From the NCBI GenBank assembly GCA_022482785.1, contig JAKVON010000003.1, positions 124,001 through 188,000 of the forward strand: a stretch of 64,000 nucleotides of DNA. The letters are read 5' to 3'. Shown piece by piece: positions 51,375 to 60,700 of this stretch. A program made the translations under genes and the position numbers. Positions within the stretch are counted from its first letter, which is position 1. Every line of letters begins with the position of its first letter. This DNA is from Atopobiaceae bacterium (GTDB lineage: Bacteria > Actinomycetota > Coriobacteriia > Coriobacteriales > Atopobiaceae). The notes below the pieces were generated by a model, which did not search any database, had not been told where the DNA came from, and saw only the letters and a list, made by a program, of their open reading frames with translations.

Positions 51375-54300
51375 ATGAGTGTGAAATGGAAGCAATTCTT
51401 ATCTGGGGCATCGACGGTGGGTTTGCTGCTGTGCCTCATGATGACGAGTGCCTTTGCCGAGAACCCTGCGACCACGTCGGCCGCGACCGCGGCGACGACC
51501 GCGGCGGCAACGCCCGAGGAGAACGCCGCCACGGAGCCGGCAACCCCGGCAACGCAGTCTGCTCCGGCGCTCACCACCCAGGGAGATACTGTCACTGATC
51601 CAGTCGCGAAGATCGGCGAAGTCCCCTACGCGACCCTGGCAGATGCCGTTGCCGCAGCCAAGGACGGCAACACCATCACGCTGCAGAAGGACGCGACCGA
51701 GAACGTCCTCCTCAACAAGAGCGTCACGCTCAATCTGAATAAGCACACGCTCATGACGTCGGACAACGGAACGGGCGTCAGCGAGGCGACCGTCACCATT
51801 GAGAATGGCACCGTCACCAACGTCGGCACCGAGAAGGCTGGTACGCCAGCGAACGACACGGCCCTTTCCATCTATCCTGGCGGCAAGCTCACCATCGCGA
51901 AGGAAACCACGGTAAGGGGCTCTTGGATCGGAATCACGTCTAATCCTGTCGATATGGCATGCGACGACGCCTCCCTCACGGTCTTCGGCACCGTGGAAGG
52001 CCTTGTCGATGCCAATAATGGATATGGTGGAGGCACCGGCATCGTCAGCAGCGATAACACGATAACGGGCAGCGGCCTCTCCGTCACCATCAAGGACGGG
52101 GCGAAGGTCACGGGCGCACATGGCACTGATCCCACGTCGACCACGGATGCCGATGGCCAGGGCATCGCAATGAACGGCCGCTGCACCGTTGCCATCGAGG
52201 GCGGCACCATCTCCGGCGACGAGGCCATCGGCCAGAAGGCCGGCAACCTCGTGGTGAACGGCGGCACACTCAACGGCACGGGTTCCTATTATGATCCCCC
52301 GGACGCCAACAACAGCGGCAGCGAGTCCACGGGCGCTGCCATCAGCGTTACCAACACCTACGTCGGGAGCAAGAACGGCACCAAGGCCACGCTGACGATC
52401 ACGGGCGGTACCATCACCTCCGCCAACGGGTGCGCCCTCTATGAGGGCAAGAGCAAGGATCATACGAGCCTCGACGCTCTGCTCGACTCGATCTCCATCA
52501 CCGGCGGCACGTTCAAGGGCGGCAAGGACGCCGTCGTCTCGACGATGAGCAAGTTCATCGCCGGTGGCACCTTCTCCAGCGATCCAACCACATACGGGTG
52601 TCTTGCTGACAACGAAGTGGCGGTTAAGGATGGCGACGTGTTCAACGTGGTCTCCGCCATAACCGTGGTCGACACGGCTCCTACCGTGGCTGATGCGAAG
52701 GTCGAGCTTTCCGGCGGTCAAACCGAGGAGCAGACGAAGGCCGCCGAAGCCGCCGCTACGCAGCTCGCGAGCAGCTCGGCCGATCTCGGCGCCGTCGCAG
52801 AGTCGACCGCTGCCAAGGTCACGACCGAGGATGTCCAGGCGCAGGCAACCAAGCTCAGCACCCAGGGAGTCACGATTGACGACACCACCACGGTCACCGT
52901 CTTCGTTCAGCCGAGCATCGTGGTTAAGGTTACGGACGCGACCGTCGTCGGAAACAAGACCACCGCACTCAAGCTCGACGTGACGGCCTACGTCCAAAAG
53001 ATCGCGACCACCGCGACCGACCCGGCCGACATCAAGACCGACGGCACCGGCAAGAACGCCGTCCTCGTGTCCGACAGCGTGACCCCGCTCGAGCCCACCG
53101 GCAATGTCATCCTCACGCTCCCGCTCGCGAGCGACTTCGCGGTGAGCGAGAAGCTCGACAACGTCGCCGTGAAGCACGAGAAGGAAAGCGGCGACACGTA
53201 CTACTACAAGGCGAACGTCACCGGCGACGCCGCCAAGGGCTACGTGGCCACCGTCGAGGACACGCACGGCTTCAGCCCCATGACCATCTTCAGCACCAGC
53301 GACCAGAAGGCCACGATTACCTACAACAACGATGGCACGGATGTAACCATCAAGGAGTACACCATCCAAGATGTCTTCGACGGGAAGACTCTTCCGAGCG
53401 CTGGCGACCTAGGTATCACCAAGGAGGGCTACACCCTGAAGGGCTGGAAGCTCGACGGCAGCGATACCCTGTACACCACGATGACTGGCAACCTCTGGAC
53501 CGCTCTCGAGGGCGATAAATTCGCTGCGAAGATGAGCGCTGTGTGGGAGGCCAATACCTACACCGTGACCTTCGATGCCAATGGTGGCACGGGCACGATG
53601 GAACAGCAGAAGGGCACCTGCGAAGACGAAACGACCCTCCACGCAAATGAGTTCAAGAACGAGCCCCACAACTTCACGGGTTGGTTTGACAAGGACGGCA
53701 ATACCTACGTGCCCCGGCAGACCATCACGCTTTCGAAAGACATTACCCTCTACGCGCTGTGGGACCACTATGTCACGTTCGATCCCAACGACGGGTCTGG
53801 AAAGACGATCGTTCAGCATGTGGTGAACAGCGCAAGGGCCATGGAGTTCCAGAACCCCACAAGGACCGGCTACACCTTCAAGGAGTGGAACACCAAGTCC
53901 GATGGTTCGGGCACGAAGTTTACCTTCGACAAGGTGTTCACGAGCACCGACGGCGATCCCACCTACTATGCCGTATGGGATCCCATCCCATATAAGATTG
54001 CGGTCTACAACCATGCGACCACTGGCGTCGACCCCATCACGACCATCAGTGCAGACTATGGCGTTCCAACCAAGCTTCCTGCCGCCGATTTGTTCTCTGT
54101 TCCTGATGGAATGGCTGGCTATAAGCTTGCCTATATTACCGACGGGAACGGCCACAACTACAACCCAGGTCAGGAAGTGACCAGCCTGTCCTCCGAGAGC
54201 GGCGCAGTCGTAACGCTTCATGGCGAATGGGTCGATCCTAAATCCGTCGCGGTGATCTCGTATAACGCCAACGGCGCCAAGGGTACCATGGCCAACCAGG

Positions 54301-57300
54301 CCATCACGGGTACCCAGAATCTCACGGCGAACAGCTTCACCAAGGCCGGCTATCGCTTCATTGGGTGGAAGTCTGACGGGACGCTTGAGACGCCCTTCGC
54401 CGACTCCGCCTCGGTCACGGCGTCTGGGCTGATCGAAAACAAGACGACCACTCTTACAGCACAATGGACACAGAACACGGGAACCGTCGAGCTCTATGCC
54501 AACGAGGGCTCCGGTGAAAGTTCTCTCGATAGTCTGGCCGTTCCCACGAAACTCGGAGTTTTTCTCCCCATCCCCGCCGACTACTCCCTTAGTAGGACCG
54601 GCTACACCCTGCAGGACAAGTGGAATGACCAGGCGGACGGTAATGGCAGCTTCTACGCAAGCGGCGAAGACGGCGACCTCTTCAATGATGTCCTGATTGC
54701 CAAAGACGGCGGCACCACAAAGCTCTATGCCCAGTGGATGCCCGTCACATGGAACGTCAACTTCATTGCCAATGGTGGCGATGGCGACATGACCTCTCAG
54801 GTCGTTACCTACGGCACGGGAACTCAGCCTCTTCGCGACAACGAGTTCACCAGGGCCGGCTATGTCTTCAATGGGTGGTACAAGGAAGCTGCGTGCACAA
54901 CACCCATTTCAAGCGTAGAGAACCTCACGGCGGACGAGAACGTCTATGCCGGCTGGACCAAGTCCTACATGGTCTCGTTTGACCTTGACGCCGGCACTGG
55001 CACGGGCGACTACAATGAGCAGACCGTCCGGTCCGGGGCTCTGGTCACTGAGCCTGCGTACAATCCCACCAAGGCCGGCTACACCTTCGGTGGCTGGTAC
55101 TACAACGATGGGGGCGGGAACGTCCAGGAGTTCAATTTCAAAAACGCCCTCGACGATGGCACGGTGAAGGATTCGTCCAATCTCGAAATCACGGCAAAAT
55201 GGGATCCCATCACTTATACCGTCAATTTCATCTCCAACTATGGTGCTGGCTACACGGGTGCCACAGGCACTCAGACCTTCAAGTACGGCGAGGCGCAGGC
55301 GCTCGCCAATCCCACGAAGTTCGCGAAGCCTGGCTATAAGCAGGCCAGCTGGAACACAAAGGCCGACGGGCAAGGCACGACCTATCAGCTCGGCCAGTCG
55401 GTCAACAACCTCACCACCACGGCCGGCGCCACAATTAACCTCCGTGCCATTTGGGTAGTGAACGACACCTACAAGGTCGCATACGACCTCGACGGCGGCA
55501 CCCTGCGCAGCGACATCGCCAACCCCAAGACGGGCGTCTCGTGGACCGATGGCAACCTCCTGCCCTCCGTGAACCCCACCAAGGCAGGTCATGCCTTCGC
55601 AGGCTGGGTCAACAAGGACGGTTCTGGTGTCAATAGTGCGACCGTGTTCAACACCCTTCCCGAGTGCTACACGGACAACACGAAGAAGACCGCCCAGGAG
55701 CCTGCAAACGGAGCCGCAACCCTCACGGCTACCTGGATACCCTATACCGAGGCCCCCGTCATCACGACCGGCGCCGACCTGGGAACCGCCACCCTGGGCG
55801 TTGCGTACTCCAAGATGTTCGCGTTCGCGGGCGTGCCCGACACGGGCACCTGGTCCGTCGCAAGCGGCAGCGTGCCCGACGGCCTCGCGTTCGATCCCGC
55901 CACGGCCAAGCTCTCCGGCACGCCCACCAAGGTTGGCACGTATGCCTTCGAGCTGAAGGTCGACAACGGCACCGGCTCCACCACGAAGAGGTTCACGCTC
56001 AAGGTCGCGGCGAAGACCACCATCACCACGAAGGACATCGAGCCCGGCCTCGTCGACTCTGCGTACTCGCAGCAGCTCGATGCCACGGGCGAGAATGTCA
56101 CCTGGTCTGTCGCTGACGGAGACCTCCCCGACGGCATCACGCTTGCCGCTGATGGCACGCTCTCCGGCACGCCCACGGAGGCTGGCTCCTTCGTCTTCGC
56201 GGTGACGGCCACGAGCGCCACGACCGGCTATGCCACGAGGATCTACCAGCTCGACGTGTACCAGGCGCCCATAATCACCACCAAGACCATTCCCGACATG
56301 GTCGTGGGCACCGCCGTCTCGCAGCAGCTCGAGGCAACGGCCGAGCCTGCCGATGTCTCCTGGGCCATCACGGGCGGGAGCATGCCAACCGGCCTCAAGC
56401 TCAGCGAGGACGGTCTCCTCTCCGGCACGCCCACCACGGCCGGCACCTACACCTTCACGGTCGCTGCCGACAACGATACGGGCACCCCCGGCACCAAGAG
56501 CTACACGGTCAAGGTGCAGACCTCCGCAGAGGCGCTCTACGAGGACGACGTCCTCGGGGTGGGGGGTGCTGGCGCGGTCTACACCATCAAGAGCGGTGCA
56601 AACACCGAAAACGCCGTTGACATCTCGGCCGCCTCTAAGGACGACGGCGCGAACGCGCAGGTCTGGTCCGACAACGAGACCCCGGCCCAGCGCTTCCTCG
56701 TGCAGTACCACGCCGTCCAGGGCGGCAAGGGCTACTACACCTTCAAGAACGTGAGCTCTGGGAAGGTGCTCGACGTGAATGGTGCCTCCAGCGAGTCCGG
56801 CGCCAACGTTCAGCAGTACTCTTCCAATGGCACCGTCGCTCAGCAGTGGGTGCTCTCTGACCTCGGAAACGGCTTCAGAAAGATCACGAATGCGGGTTCG
56901 GGGAAGGTGCTCGACGTGAGCGGTGGCTCCAAGTCGTCTGGTGCCAACCTGCAACAGTACGACCCCAACGGCACGGCGGCTCAGGCCTTCAGGCTCGACG
57001 CATGCAAGACGGCGTCCGAGGGGACCTTCTCAATAGTCGCAGCCCTTGCGGGCGCACCTGTGCTCGATGTCTCCGGCGGCTCCAATGACACGTGCGCCAA
57101 TATTCAGATTTGGACCCCCAACGGCACCAAAGCCCAGTCCTTCACGCTGGCCTACGATGCGACGAACGGCTATTACTCCATCACGAACACTGGCTCTGGG
57201 AAGTTGGTCGATGTCTGTGGTGCTGGTTCCGATCCAGGCACCAACGTGTGGCAGTACCCCGCAAATGGCACCTTGGCACAGAAGTGGTCGATTGTGAAGG

Positions 57301-57449
57301 TGGCAAGTGGAAGCTACGAACTATACAGCGCATGTGACGGCCTCGCGCTTGACGTGACGGGGGCGGGCAGCGCTGCGGGCACCAACGTGCAGGTGTTTAC
57401 ACCAAACCATACGGTGGCCCAGTCTTGGACGCTCAGGCCCATCGCATAG
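51375..57449 (+). CDS. Giant secreted protein with InlB B-repeats and ricin-type lectin domain (copy 1)
   Basis: 2024 residues. A signal peptide (MSVKWKQFLSGASTVGLLLC, ending SAFA) comes first. A beta-helix-like N-terminal region follows, with repeated GGTIxxxx (residues about 70-420). From about 650 to 1450 there are roughly a dozen Listeria-Bacteroides (InlB B) repeats of the form YTVTFDANGG...GYxFxGW...LYAxW. Three putative Ig (He_PIG) modules of the type GVPDTGTWSVASGSVPDGLA follow. The C-terminal 290 residues are ricin-type beta-trefoil repeats (GKVLDVNGAS, NVQQYSSNGTVAQQWVL). There is no LPxTG motif, so it is released or held by the lectin part. It probably binds host or bacterial glycans. 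Confidence 0.85.
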   Translation: MSVKWKQFLSGASTVGLLLCLMMTSAFAENPATTSAATAATTAAATPEENAATEPATPATQSAPALTTQGDTVTDPVAKIGEVPYATLADAVAAAKDGNTITLQKDATENVLLNKSVTLNLNKHTLMTSDNGTGVSEATVTIENGTVTNVGTEKAGTPANDTALSIYPGGKLTIAKETTVRGSWIGITSNPVDMACDDASLTVFGTVEGLVDANNGYGGGTGIVSSDNTITGSGLSVTIKDGAKVTGAHGTDPTSTTDADGQGIAMNGRCTVAIEGGTISGDEAIGQKAGNLVVNGGTLNGTGSYYDPPDANNSGSESTGAAISVTNTYVGSKNGTKATLTITGGTITSANGCALYEGKSKDHTSLDALLDSISITGGTFKGGKDAVVSTMSKFIAGGTFSSDPTTYGCLADNEVAVKDGDVFNVVSAITVVDTAPTVADAKVELSGGQTEEQTKAAEAAATQLASSSADLGAVAESTAAKVTTEDVQAQATKLSTQGVTIDDTTTVTVFVQPSIVVKVTDATVVGNKTTALKLDVTAYVQKIATTATDPADIKTDGTGKNAVLVSDSVTPLEPTGNVILTLPLASDFAVSEKLDNVAVKHEKESGDTYYYKANVTGDAAKGYVATVEDTHGFSPMTIFSTSDQKATITYNNDGTDVTIKEYTIQDVFDGKTLPSAGDLGITKEGYTLKGWKLDGSDTLYTTMTGNLWTALEGDKFAAKMSAVWEANTYTVTFDANGGTGTMEQQKGTCEDETTLHANEFKNEPHNFTGWFDKDGNTYVPRQTITLSKDITLYALWDHYVTFDPNDGSGKTIVQHVVNSARAMEFQNPTRTGYTFKEWNTKSDGSGTKFTFDKVFTSTDGDPTYYAVWDPIPYKIAVYNHATTGVDPITTISADYGVPTKLPAADLFSVPDGMAGYKLAYITDGNGHNYNPGQEVTSLSSESGAVVTLHGEWVDPKSVAVISYNANGAKGTMANQAITGTQNLTANSFTKAGYRFIGWKSDGTLETPFADSASVTASGLIENKTTTLTAQWTQNTGTVELYANEGSGESSLDSLAVPTKLGVFLPIPADYSLSRTGYTLQDKWNDQADGNGSFYASGEDGDLFNDVLIAKDGGTTKLYAQWMPVTWNVNFIANGGDGDMTSQVVTYGTGTQPLRDNEFTRAGYVFNGWYKEAACTTPISSVENLTADENVYAGWTKSYMVSFDLDAGTGTGDYNEQTVRSGALVTEPAYNPTKAGYTFGGWYYNDGGGNVQEFNFKNALDDGTVKDSSNLEITAKWDPITYTVNFISNYGAGYTGATGTQTFKYGEAQALANPTKFAKPGYKQASWNTKADGQGTTYQLGQSVNNLTTTAGATINLRAIWVVNDTYKVAYDLDGGTLRSDIANPKTGVSWTDGNLLPSVNPTKAGHAFAGWVNKDGSGVNSATVFNTLPECYTDNTKKTAQEPANGAATLTATWIPYTEAPVITTGADLGTATLGVAYSKMFAFAGVPDTGTWSVASGSVPDGLAFDPATAKLSGTPTKVGTYAFELKVDNGTGSTTKRFTLKVAAKTTITTKDIEPGLVDSAYSQQLDATGENVTWSVADGDLPDGITLAADGTLSGTPTEAGSFVFAVTATSATTGYATRIYQLDVYQAPIITTKTIPDMVVGTAVSQQLEATAEPADVSWAITGGSMPTGLKLSEDGLLSGTPTTAGTYTFTVAADNDTGTPGTKSYTVKVQTSAEALYEDDVLGVGGAGAVYTIKSGANTENAVDISAASKDDGANAQVWSDNETPAQRFLVQYHAVQGGKGYYTFKNVSSGKVLDVNGASSESGANVQQYSSNGTVAQQWVLSDLGNGFRKITNAGSGKVLDVSGGSKSSGANLQQYDPNGTAAQAFRLDACKTASEGTFSIVAALAGAPVLDVSGGSNDTCANIQIWTPNGTKAQSFTLAYDATNGYYSITNTGSGKLVDVCGAGSDPGTNVWQYPANGTLAQKWSIVKVASGSYELYSACDGLALDVTGAGSAAGTNVQVFTPNHTVAQSWTLRPIA

Positions 57450-57492
57450 TTACCGAGCGGCTCGGTTCAAGGTGTGAGTGAGAAAGAAGCGG

Positions 57493-57521
57493 CGGGGTGG
57501 CATCGAGAGGGTGCCACCCCG
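57493..57521 (+). terminator. Hairpin after the first giant protein
   Basis: A 10-bp stem CGGGGTGGCA/TGCCACCCCG with a 9-base loop, 44 bp after the stop codon, extendable by outer GCGG/CCGC pairs. There is no T tract. The rest of the 325-bp gap holds the LytTR-type site described next and no convincing gene. Confidence 0.65.
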
Positions 57522-57659
57522 TCCGCCGCAAGACAGCGGTCATATGCGCTGCAACGGTGGAAGTTTGAATGCCAATGACTTCGCGGAGATGCTCTTCGCC
57601 GCGAGGCGCCCTCCCGCCCTCGCTCCCGCGAACGGTCGAAAAGGGCCTCGCGCGACGGT

Positions 57660-57720
57660 TTCGTTCCTCTTTCGAACCCTTTCGTTCCCAAGTCGTTTTA
57701 CGACAATATTTCGGTGATAT
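57660..57720 (+). promoter_or_regulatory. LytTR-type tandem operator D and promoter
   Basis: Perfect TTCGTTCC at 57660-57667 and 57681-57688, 21 bp apart, with a TTCGAACC in between. TGATAT at 57715-57720 begins exactly 26 bp after the second half. It precedes the second giant gene. Confidence 0.75.
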
Positions 57721-57774
57721 ATCTCTCCCTAAGGTTGTCTGAAGGCAGCTCGACGATGGGAGAGGACAAGCAAT

Positions 57775-60700
57775 ATGAAAGTGAAATGGAAGCACTTACT
57801 GACTGGAACAACAGTCGTGGCATTGCTGCTCTGTCTTACGATGACGGCCGCCTTCGCAGAGAACCCTGCGACCACATCGGCCGCGACCGCGGCGACGACA
57901 GCCGCGACGACAGCGGCGGCCAGCCCCGCAGCGACAACGCCTGAGGCGGCGACTCCTGCGGCAACCATGACGCCGCAGTCCGAAGGCGTCGCCTCCGTGA
58001 AGAACGCGAGCGGCATCACGAAGGAATACGCGACGCTGCACGAGGCGGTTGCGGCCGCAAGCGATGGGGACACGATCACCCTGCTTGCGGATGCCACCGA
58101 GACAGATATCGTTATGATTTCGAAGAGTGTCACCATCGATGGCGCTGGGCATGCGCTCAACTCGACCGCGTCTCGCGGCATTCGCGTGAATACGGATGGC
58201 GTCTCGGTCGTCCTCAAGAACCTCACGGTCAACATGAACAAGGTGTACGACAACTACCGCGGCGTGCAGGTTGATACATATCGGAAGGCTGACCTCACGC
58301 TTGACGGCTGCACCGTTAACAACGTCGACGGCGGCGGCAACTATGGCGTTCACGTCGGGGAAGGCTCAAGCGGCACCCTGGTCGTCTCGAACACGAAAAT
58401 CACCGCCTATCAGTGCATCAACATCTACGGCAACCAGACCGTCACCATCGACGGGTGCACTCTCAACAGCGTGAACAATATCGATTCCATGTACAGTGGC
58501 AATGCGATTAACGTGCTCAGCCACAAAGACTCCCCCAATGACACCTCGAAGACCACCATCAGGAACACGACCACAAGCGTTACGGGCAAATACCAGAACG
58601 TCTGCTCCGTGAGCGACTGGAGCGCCACCTCCACGGTCGTCATCGAGAGCGGCTCGTTCGACAAGCTCATCGGGAACAATGGCGCGGACGAGGGCATGGC
58701 AGCCACCAAGAACATCACGATCACTGGTGGCAAGTACGCGAAGGATCCCTCGGTGTACGCGGTTGTGCCTGCTGACTACGTTGTCGCCAAGACCAGCGAC
58801 AAGACCTATCCATACCAGGTGATCCCAGCCGCGACCGTGGTCGACACGGCACCCACCGTGGCCGAGGCGGCCGTTGACCCTACGATCTCCGAAAAGTCCA
58901 AAGAGGTTCAGGAAGCTGCCAACACCGCTGCCGAGCAGCTCGCGAGCAGCTCGGCCGAGGGCCTGGAGGCCGTGGCCTCCAGTGCCGCCGATGCCGTCAC
59001 GACCGAGGACGTGCAGGCGCAGGCCACCAAGCTGAGCGACAGCGGCGTTACGGTGAATGAGGACGACCGCGTCACCGTCTTCGTGCAGCCGAGCATCGAG
59101 GTCACGGTCAAGGACGTGACCGTTGACGCTACGACCAACAAGACCACTGCACTCACGCTCGACGTTACGGCCTACGTCCAGCAGATCGCGACCACCGCGA
59201 CCGACCCGGCCGCCATCAAGACGGAGGGCGATGGCCAGAACGCCATCGTCGTCGAAGGCTCAAAGAAGGTAGTGGAGCCCACGGGCAACGTGACCCTCAC
59301 GCTCCCGCTCGCGAGAGACTTCGCCGCGAGCAAGGACCCCACCACCGGCACCATCGACAACGTCGCCGTGAAGCACGTTAAGGGAAGCGGCGACACGTAT
59401 TACTACAAGGCGAACGTCACTGGCGATAACGTCAACGGCTACGTGGCCACCGTCGAGGACACGCACGGCTTCAGCACGATGACCATCTTCGCCGTCGACA
59501 AGACACAGGCCACAATCACCTACAAAGACGGCGACGCGACGGTCGGCAGCAGAAGCTACGCCATCCAAGACGTCTTCAATGGGACGGCCCTTCCGACCGT
59601 GACCGACCTCAATATCGCCAAGGATGGCTACACCTTCAAGGGCTGGAAGATCGACTCGAGCAAAGCCCTCTATACCACGATGACCGGCAACCTCTGGAGT
59701 GCCATCGAGACCAATGGCACCCAGGGCGATGACGGCAACTACACCGCGACCATGACCGCCGCCTGGGAGGCCGACGCGCACACCGTGACCTTCGACAAGA
59801 ACGCCGACGACGCCACGGGCGCCACGGCCAGCGAGAAGGTCACCTACGGCGACGTGGCCAAGGCCCTCACTGCCAACGGCTTCACCCGCGACGGCTATAG
59901 GTTCTCCGGCTGGAACACGAAGGCCGATGGCACTGGCACCGCCTACGCCGCCGACGCATCCGTGAGCAACCTCACGGCAGACCTCACCCTCTACGCCCAG
60001 TGGACGAAGCAGTGCACGGTGACCTTCGACACCGACGGCGGCAGCGCGGCGCCGGACGCCCAGACCGTCCCTGCGGGATGGACGGCTAAAGATCCCGGCG
60101 ATCCCACCAAGACCGGATACACGTTCCAGGGCTGGCAGCTCGACGGCAAGGCCTTCGCCTTCGGCACCCCGCTGACCGACTCCATCACCCTCAAGGCCGC
60201 ATGGAAGGCGAACCCCTACACCATCAACATCAAGACTAGCGCAGCTGATCCAACGTCATTGGTTACGGTTGATGCAACCTATGGCACGCCGGCGAAGCTC
60301 CCTGATGCGTCGGATGCCAGGCTTGTTCCTCCCACGGGCAAGAAGCTTGCTGGGTTTACCGCCGATGGCAAGACCTACAATCCCGGCCAGACGGTAAGCG
60401 ACCTGGTCTCCACGGATGGGGGATCGATTGACCTCGTGTGCGTCTGGGTCGACAACACCGCGCTTGTCATCACGTTCGAGCCGGCAATTGCCTCGGATCC
60501 CTCTGTGACGGGCTCTATGTCCAACCAGGTCGTTACCGGAGCAACCACCCTCAGCCCCTGCGCCTTCGCGAAGCCCGGATGGCATTTCGTTGACTGGACC
60601 GCAACAATAAGCCTGAATAACATCTCCGGTGGGGCCGCTGTGTCCCAATCGTCCATTGACGGTCAGGACATCAGCGTAACCTCCCTCACCCTGCAGGCAA

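Noticed and set aside
57500-57640. Remnant of a LuxR-type helix-turn-helix on the minus strand (STVAAHMTAVLRRTG)
   Set aside because: The match is short, broken between frames and lies in a terminator/promoter region; it is likely chance.
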